DNA of 37,414 nucleotides from JANWJE01 sp044326545 (lineage in GTDB: Bacteria > Chlamydiota > Chlamydiia > Chlamydiales > Parachlamydiaceae), in assembly GCA_044326545.1 (NCBI GenBank), contig JBIRBM010000017.1:1-37414 (forward strand), written 5' to 3'. The position numbers and the translations under genes are program-made. Positions 32,711 to 37,414 of the stretch are shown one piece after another; the first letter of the stretch is position 1; each line of letters starts with the position of its first letter. The notes under the pieces were generated by a model. That model did not search any database. It had not been told where the DNA came from and saw only the letters and a program-made list of their open reading frames with translations.

Positions 32711-33268
32711 TCAGGGAGTCGGTTGATTAGGCTCTTCCGTTACACTCTGTTTTGCCCCCTCTTTTTTCTTCTTAGCCCCTGGTGCTAAGACAACAAGTAA
32801 CATGCGCCCCATCATTTTAGCAGGTGATTCAGCAATCGAAATGTCTTCTAAATCTTGACACATCTTTTGCACAATCTTTTCCCCGATTTCCGGGTGCATC
32901 ATTTCTCGCCCACGAAATGTACAAGTGATTTTCACTTTATTACCACTTGTTAAAAATTCGCGAGCATGCTTAGTTTTGGTCTCAAGGTCATGTATATCAA
33001 TATTCGGCTTAAGCTTAACTTCTTTAACCTTAATTTGATGCGATGCCTTTTTGTTTTCTTTTTCCCTTTTGCTTTGGTCATAACGGAATTTACCAAAATT
33101 CATAACCTTACAAACAGGTGGACTAGATCCTGGAACAATTTCAACCAGATCTAAACCTTGCTCCTCAGCCATAGCTAAAGCCTCATATAGAGGCACTACT
33201 CCAGCTTGCTCACCGGTATGGCTGATGAGACGCACTTTTGGAGCTCGTATTTCGCGATTAACTTTCAA
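32711..33268 (-). CDS. infC: Translation initiation factor IF-3
   Basis: Binds the 30S subunit and checks initiator tRNA and start codon. The 185-residue protein has the N-domain (REIRAPKVRLI, LYEALAMAEEQGLDLVEI, PPVCKVMNFGKFRYDQSKR), the Lys-rich linker, and the C-domain (KVKEVKLKPNIDIHDLETK, CTFRGREMMHPE). A 12-residue tail with Thr, Gln and Pro is extra. The only start in the frame is TTG at 33268; upstream codons run into TAA without an ATG, GTG or other TTG. IF-3 rejects weak starts, so a non-AUG start on its own mRNA allows self-repression, as known for the AUU start in E. coli. Confidence 0.96.
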   Translation of the reverse strand: MKVNREIRAPKVRLISHTGEQAGVVPLYEALAMAEEQGLDLVEIVPGSSPPVCKVMNFGKFRYDQSKREKENKKASHQIKVKEVKLKPNIDIHDLETKTKHAREFLTSGNKVKITCTFRGREMMHPEIGEKIVQKMCQDLEDISIAESPAKMMGRMLLVVLAPGAKKKKEGAKQSVTEEPNQPTP

Positions 33269-33313
33269 GTGTTTTACTCTCTCTTATTAAATCTTTCTCT
33301 TGCTCATTGAATC

Positions 33314-33480
33314 TAAGAACTTGTTCACCATCTATGGTCTAGATGCTTTGCTGCTATAAATGCGCGATAAGCCCACAAAAATTTTCCCGAATATTTAAAA
33401 ATATGATGGGACATTTTTGCGAATTTATCGCGCATTTTAGCACACAAATCATCCGATCGAAGAGATTGAACAGGTTCTTA
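33314..33480. repeat. R1-family repeat with inserted hairpin, overlapping a gene's 3' end
   Basis: The left end TAAGAACTTGTTCACCATCT and centre GATGCTTTGCTGCTATAAAT match the R1 copy at 12390, and the right end ATTGAACAGGTTCTTA (33465-33480) matches too. Between them lies an extra segment whose ends, AAATGCGCGATAA (33358-33370) and TTATCGCGCATTT (33425-33437), are perfect 13-bp inverted repeats. The right end codes for the last 10 residues and stop of the ThrRS-like gene. The element fills the gap upstream of infC. Confidence 0.7.
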
Positions 33481-35164
33481 AATCAATCCCTCTTAAAAAC
33501 GTCTCTACATCAACAGATTGATGATGATGAAACTTTTCGGCTGTTCTCACATTTATCGTATTCTTCAATCTTTCTAACTCACCAACAATAATCAAATAAG
33601 GAATGTGCTGACTTTGAGCGTCATGCACTTTTACACCCAATTTTGATTGACTGCAGTCTATTTTAACGCGTAAGCCACCTTCTCGTAAACGCTTGCAAAC
33701 GTCTTGCGCGTAGATCAGGTTAGATTGACCGATCACTAAGATTCGAGCTTGTTCAGGAACCAACCATAATGGAAGAACTCCTTCATAATGCTCGATTAAC
33801 AGCGCGATAAAACGATCAATCGAACTCCAAACCTGACAGGTGAGGATAAAAAGTTTTTTTCCCAGCTGATCTGTTAATGAGAGAGACTCTGTCGATGCAA
33901 TGAAACCCAAAAACGAGACAGGCCATTCACGTCCCAGAACATCTCGAACTCTCAGCTCTAAACCAGGTCCTTCGATCTCTTCTTTTTCTTCTATCTCGGA
34001 CGAAAAAGAAAACAAACGAGGCTGAGATTCTATCGCTTGCTTTAGCCAAACGACAAGTTCTCGCTCTTGCTTTGCTTTCGGCGTCTTTTGCCGAGAAGCG
34101 ATCAAGACCCAACGAGCCTCCAAACAAAAGATTGTAATGATTTGTTCAATGAAATGCAAGGAAGAAATTAATTCAACGACAACTTGTTCTTTGAGGCAGC
34201 AAATCGTTGTTTGCTCTCCAACATAACTGGATTGATTCAACAACCCCCAGCAATGGGGCTGTGGAATATGAGTGTAAAAAGAAGCCGATTCACTCAACCT
34301 GACTGGTAATTGGTCAGGAGCCAGATCCATTCCTCCTAGCAACTCAAGGTGCTGTCGAATTGGCGACGAACGAAGTCGATAACACTCCCCTTCAAATTCA
34401 AAAGAATTAAACGCTCGATCATGATTACCTAAAAAAGAATCAAGAGCAATGGATGGGGTTGAAACCTCGAATACCTCTTGACGATTTTGATTTCTTAACC
34501 ACTCAATCAGGAACCGTTTAAGCCAACATCCTTTTGCGTGCCAGACAACACCTAATGGTCCGCTCACAGGAGAGATGGAAAAAAAGTCAAGCTTTTCCCC
34601 TAAAAATCGATGATCTTTCTTTTTTAAAAAAGATTCGTAACTCTTTAAAAATGCTTTTAAATCTCTTAAACTATTTCGGCAAACCCCTGCAATTCTTGTC
34701 ACAACGACTTCATCACCTTCAAAAAATCGAGCAAATTCCGAAAACTTTAGAAGCTTGACAATTCCAATTTCTTGAGAACTTGTCAATGAAAGGGCAGGAC
34801 ATACTCCATAATGATCGCCTATCTGAATCAACTCGATGATATTAAGAGGGTGACTCTCTGCTTTTTCGGCTAAAATCGGATGATGATGATAATCGAGCAA
34901 CGTTTTCGCATTCTCTCTCATCATACTAATAGAGCGAACAAGATGCTCTTCTTTAGCAAACTGACGAACAGCAACTTCAATCAATTCGAGCGCACGATCA
35001 GTCAACGGTTGCTCAAAAACAAAATCATAGTAAAATCCTATAGAATCCACACCACCGCCAACAAGGAGCGCGGTTGGAAAAAGTTGACAAACAACCAAGG
35101 CCATAATCTCAGATGCAAGATATTGCTGATCGAGAGGAGCTTGACTGGTAGATGAAATTTGCAT
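33449..35164 (-). CDS. Threonyl-tRNA synthetase-like pseudoenzyme
   Basis: A 571-residue protein laid out like ThrRS without the N-terminal TGS domain: editing-like domain (about 10-180), class II catalytic fold (DHRFLGEKLDFFS, VVWHAKG, RDVLGREWPV, SSIDRFIALLIEHYEG) and anticodon-binding domain (LPLWLVPEQARILVIG to NVRTAEK). By eye alignment with E. coli ThrRS, the zinc ligands C334, H385 and H511 are replaced by Ile, Thr and Thr, motif-2 R363 by Thr, and the editing-site histidines are also lost. It therefore cannot charge tRNA in the usual way, whereas the anticodon domain is well kept. It sits just before infC, the thrS position in many bacteria. The start ATG at 35164 lies 19 nt behind the tRNA-Val gene; the longer open frame would run into the tRNA. 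The C-terminal 10 residues come from an R1 repeat. Confidence 0.85.
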   Translation of the reverse strand: MQISSTSQAPLDQQYLASEIMALVVCQLFPTALLVGGGVDSIGFYYDFVFEQPLTDRALELIEVAVRQFAKEEHLVRSISMMRENAKTLLDYHHHPILAEKAESHPLNIIELIQIGDHYGVCPALSLTSSQEIGIVKLLKFSEFARFFEGDEVVVTRIAGVCRNSLRDLKAFLKSYESFLKKKDHRFLGEKLDFFSISPVSGPLGVVWHAKGCWLKRFLIEWLRNQNRQEVFEVSTPSIALDSFLGNHDRAFNSFEFEGECYRLRSSPIRQHLELLGGMDLAPDQLPVRLSESASFYTHIPQPHCWGLLNQSSYVGEQTTICCLKEQVVVELISSLHFIEQIITIFCLEARWVLIASRQKTPKAKQERELVVWLKQAIESQPRLFSFSSEIEEKEEIEGPGLELRVRDVLGREWPVSFLGFIASTESLSLTDQLGKKLFILTCQVWSSIDRFIALLIEHYEGVLPLWLVPEQARILVIGQSNLIYAQDVCKRLREGGLRVKIDCSQSKLGVKVHDAQSQHIPYLIIVGELERLKNTINVRTAEKFHHHQSVDVETFLRGIDLRTCSISSIG

Positions 35165-35183
35165 AAGATATAAGTAAAAAGAT

Positions 35184-35256
35184 GAGATATAGCTGACTCG
35201 AACAGCTGACCTCCACGATGTCAACGTGGCGCTCTAACCAACTGAGCTAATATCTC
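35184..35256 (-). tRNA. tRNA-Val (GAC)
   Basis: A 73-nt cloverleaf without encoded CCA. Acceptor stem GAGATAT/ATATCTC (7 bp), D arm GCTC...GAGC with AGTTGGTTA loop, anticodon stem CCACG/CGTGG with loop TTGACAT (anticodon GAC, valine), five-base variable region, T arm AGCTG/CAGCT with loop TTCGAGT. A TCTTTTTA stretch follows the 3' end. All stems pair perfectly. Confidence 0.95.
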
Positions 35257-35271
35257 ATAAGATGAATGGGA

Positions 35272-35300
35272 ATTCTACCGAATCAACACATTTTGATCAA
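35272..35300 (-). promoter_or_regulatory. Sigma-70-type promoter for tRNA-Val
   Basis: TTGATC (35295-35300) and TAGAAT (35272-35277) are separated by exactly 17 nt on the minus strand, with the tRNA starting 15 nt beyond the -10 box. It is also the likely source of transcripts for the ThrRS-like gene behind the tRNA. Confidence 0.7.
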
Positions 35301-35350
35301 GAAAAAAAACAATGAATAAAAAAACGATCATCAATCAACTCTTTTTTCCT

Positions 35351-37168
35351 TTAAAAACAAGCTCTTAAAGCTGCAATATCTGCTTTAGAGATTCCTTTAA
35401 CCTCCTGCAACTCCTCAACAGTCGCAATCTCCAACCTCTTTAAGCTCCCAAAATGAGTTAAAAGAGCTCTTCGTTTCGCCGGTCCAATTCCCGGGATATC
35501 ATCTAAAACACTATGAAGCATGCTTTTTGAACGACGTTTGCGGTGAAATGAAACAGCGACTCTGTGCGCTTCATCGCGAATCCGCTGCAAAAGAAAAAGA
35601 ATCTGTGAATTCTTTTTTAAAATAATCGGCTCTTTTTGATCGACCAAAAACACTTTTTCTTCCGTCATCCCTTTATCATGACGCCCCCCTTCTTTAGCAA
35701 AACCAATCAAATCCAATCCTGTGATATTCAATTCTTCTAAAACATTGACAGCGATTTTAAGCTGCCCCTTCCCCCCGTCAACGATCAACAAATCGGGCAA
35801 ATGATTCTCATTTTTTGCTCGCTGATAACGGCGCATTAAAACCTCTCGCATCGCTGCATAATCATCGGGCTTCGCTCCTATTTTAAGAGCATAGGTACGA
35901 TAACGCTTACTATCTTTAAGGCCATCGGAAAAAACGACTAAAGATGAAACAGGTTCTAAGCCCGCAGTGTGTGAGTTATCAAAGCATTCAATCCGGGAAG
36001 GGTAGCGAGATAATTTTAAAACGTCTTGCATCTCTAACAATGTTTTTTCCCGTAGATCCTCTTCATTTCTTTTCGATTTAAATAAAGCCTCTGCATTAGT
36101 TTGAGCCATGTCAACTAGAATTTTTTTCTCTCCACGCCGAGGAACATAAACCCCTATTTTCCGTTGGCAGCTTCCAAATAAAAGATCCTCAAGATTTTCT
36201 TTGCCATCGATTGGATAAGGTAAAAGAATTTCAAACGGAAGATCGACTTGTCTTTCATAATGCTGTAAAATAAAAGAAGAGAGTAATTCATGATCATCCT
36301 CAACAAGACTAAAGAACATAAAATGACATGATCCAGTCAATCTTCCCCCTCTAAAGAGCAGCTTTGCCAACAAGACGTCATCCCCACACCGATAAATGCC
36401 AATAGCGTCGGCATCATGTCCTAAGGGACGATCAACATATTGGGCTTCAATTGTTTTTTCCAGGTGGCGAATTGTTTTAAGAAGAGTTCCTGCGCGCTCA
36501 AATTCGAGATTGTCTGATAAGCGGTTCATTTCATCATAAAGATCGCGTAAGACTTCCTTATCTTCACCGCGCAAAAATTTCATTGTCCTTTTCAAATGAT
36601 GATCATACTCTTCCTTTGTGCATTTTTTAGCACAAGGCGCTACACATCGGTTCATTTGATAGAGAAGACAAGGACGGGTGCGGCGAGCAAATTCCTGATC
36701 AGAGCATTGACGTAAAGGAAAAAGTCGATTCAGCAAGTCTAGGGTTTGCCGTGCTGCTTGAGCACTCGTATAAGGACCAAAATAAAAACCATCCGCCTCT
36801 GGATTACCTCGATACCGAACCAACTTAACAGCAGGCCAGGGGGCATCGCGTGTAATTTTTAAAGCAATATAACTTTTATCATCTTTAAGCAAGGCATTAT
36901 AACGAGGCTTATGCTGTTTAATGAGATTACGCTCAAGAAGAAGAGCCTCTTTTTCAGAGGTCACAACAATCGTCTCAACATCACTCACTTTTGCAACAAG
37001 ATAAGGAATCATGACTCGTCCATCACGACCCGGAACAAAATATTGCTTAACGCGCTGTTTAAGATTTTTTGCTTTTCCAACATACAACACCACTCCTTCT
37101 TGGTCTTTCATGAGATAGACCCCGGGGAGTGTTGGAAATAAATTAATTTTTGCAGAATCAAAAGACAT
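35351..37168 (-). CDS. uvrC: Excinuclease ABC subunit C
   Basis: Makes both incisions around DNA lesions in nucleotide excision repair with UvrA and UvrB. The 605-residue protein is complete: GIY-YIG nuclease (PGVYLMKDQEGVVLYVGKAKNLKQR, 3' incision), Cys cluster (CLLYQMNRCVAPCAKKC), UVR domain that binds UvrB (MNRLSDNLEFERAGTL), RNase H-like nuclease (IECFDNSHTAGLEPVSSLVVF, LPDLLIVDGGKGQL, 5' incision) and a C-terminal helix-hairpin-helix pair (DDIPGIGPAKRRALLTHFG, EVKGISKADIAAL). No start ambiguity was seen. It ends about 50 bp before the tRNA-Val promoter. Confidence 0.96.
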   Translation of the reverse strand: MSFDSAKINLFPTLPGVYLMKDQEGVVLYVGKAKNLKQRVKQYFVPGRDGRVMIPYLVAKVSDVETIVVTSEKEALLLERNLIKQHKPRYNALLKDDKSYIALKITRDAPWPAVKLVRYRGNPEADGFYFGPYTSAQAARQTLDLLNRLFPLRQCSDQEFARRTRPCLLYQMNRCVAPCAKKCTKEEYDHHLKRTMKFLRGEDKEVLRDLYDEMNRLSDNLEFERAGTLLKTIRHLEKTIEAQYVDRPLGHDADAIGIYRCGDDVLLAKLLFRGGRLTGSCHFMFFSLVEDDHELLSSFILQHYERQVDLPFEILLPYPIDGKENLEDLLFGSCQRKIGVYVPRRGEKKILVDMAQTNAEALFKSKRNEEDLREKTLLEMQDVLKLSRYPSRIECFDNSHTAGLEPVSSLVVFSDGLKDSKRYRTYALKIGAKPDDYAAMREVLMRRYQRAKNENHLPDLLIVDGGKGQLKIAVNVLEELNITGLDLIGFAKEGGRHDKGMTEEKVFLVDQKEPIILKKNSQILFLLQRIRDEAHRVAVSFHRKRRSKSMLHSVLDDIPGIGPAKRRALLTHFGSLKRLEIATVEELQEVKGISKADIAALRACF

Positions 37169-37172
37169 ATCA

Positions 37173-37200
37173 ACTCATTCAAGTTCAAAGTGAGAATTTA
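37173..37200. repeat. R3-family unit
   Basis: ACTCATTCAAGTTCAAAGTGAGAATTT matches the left arm of the R3 hairpin at 5471 with one change. No inverted partner follows within the window. It lies directly upstream of the uvrC start. Confidence 0.5.
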
Positions 37201-37261
37201 CGCAACGGGAAAGTCCTCGCGATTGAAACCTCGTTTATAATATGGGGTCATAAACAATAAA

Positions 37262-37414
37262 TTTCTTCGGAAACTGCATGTACTTGCTAAAACCGCCATT
37301 TTTGGCATCTTTTTTGTAAAATTTTTCGACCGTATGCACGCATACGCTCTCAACATTTTCAAAACAATCTGCTCAAAAAGGGCAATTTTTTCAAGCAAAG
37401 CAAGTTTCCGAAGA
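37262..37414. repeat. R4-family element, large copy at the window edge
   Basis: Starts with TTCTTCGGAAACTGC and ends with TTTTTTCAAGCAAAGCAAGT.. then CCGAAGA, the R4 termini of the copy at 12240, and contains the shared GCCATTTTTGGCATC hairpin. About 70 bp of extra sequence lies inside. It may continue beyond the window. An open frame on the minus strand (37198-37398) lies within it and is not supported as a gene. Confidence 0.6.

Noticed and set aside
37198..37398. 66-residue ORF on the minus strand near the right edge
   Set aside because: It lies almost wholly within R4 and R3 repeat sequence and has no SD.

Overview
The window is AT-rich and compactly coded. It looks like the chromosome of a chlamydia-like obligate intracellular bacterium (environmental Chlamydiae, the amoeba-symbiont type). 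This is inferred from gene content and order: an infC-rpmI-rplT-pheS block without pheT, hemH, uvrC, a truncated haemoglobin, small secreted or membrane proteins without recognisable families, and many degenerate short inverted-repeat elements. The species cannot be named from the sequence alone.

Layout. 1-4.9 kb: a small secreted Cys protein and a fused MsrB-MsrA repair enzyme (+), convergent with ferrochelatase and a membrane-anchored Clp-like AAA+ protein (-). 4.9-5.6 kb: a non-coding stretch holding a clear cobalamin riboswitch (-) with no recognisable B12 gene behind it. 5.6-8.0 kb: a DEAD-box helicase and a secreted, extremely acidic protein. 8.1-12.2 kb: a four-gene operon (-) for a pseudaminic/legionaminic-type sugar: a GNAT/ATP-grasp fusion, a HAD phosphatase, a PseI/NeuB synthase and an SpsF-type cytidylyltransferase. 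12.4-15.3 kb: a soluble PAS-GAF-PAS-PAS histidine kinase with a stand-alone receiver. 15.5-18.3 kb: an ADP-forming acyl-CoA synthetase fused to a GNAT domain. 18.5-21.8 kb: a short RNB exoribonuclease, a truncated haemoglobin, a wrecked IS607-type transposon and a small membrane protein. 22.3-26.2 kb: a polyamine operon (+): arginine decarboxylase, agmatinase and a deoxyhypusine-synthase-like enzyme. 26.4-30.6 kb: MazG, a Nudix hydrolase, an unknown protein, a heptosyltransferase-like enzyme and an RluA-family pseudouridine synthase. 30.6-37.2 kb: the translation block pheS, rplT, rpmI, infC, then a ThrRS-like gene, tRNA-Val(GAC) and uvrC, all on the minus strand.

The most unusual items are these. 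First, in the position where thrS sits in many bacteria there is a ThrRS-shaped protein that has lost all three catalytic zinc ligands, the motif-2 arginine and most of the editing-site residues, but keeps the anticodon-binding domain. Its start codon lies 19 nt behind a tRNA-Val gene that has its own promoter. Second, there is an orphan cobalamin riboswitch. Third, the sugar operon begins with a GNAT/ATP-grasp fusion. Fourth, at least four dispersed inverted-repeat families (called R1 to R4 here) fill nearly every intergenic gap, and some copies supply stop codons or C-terminal residues to neighbouring genes.

Where the usual start codon was ambiguous I chose it from Shine-Dalgarno spacing and say so in the entry.
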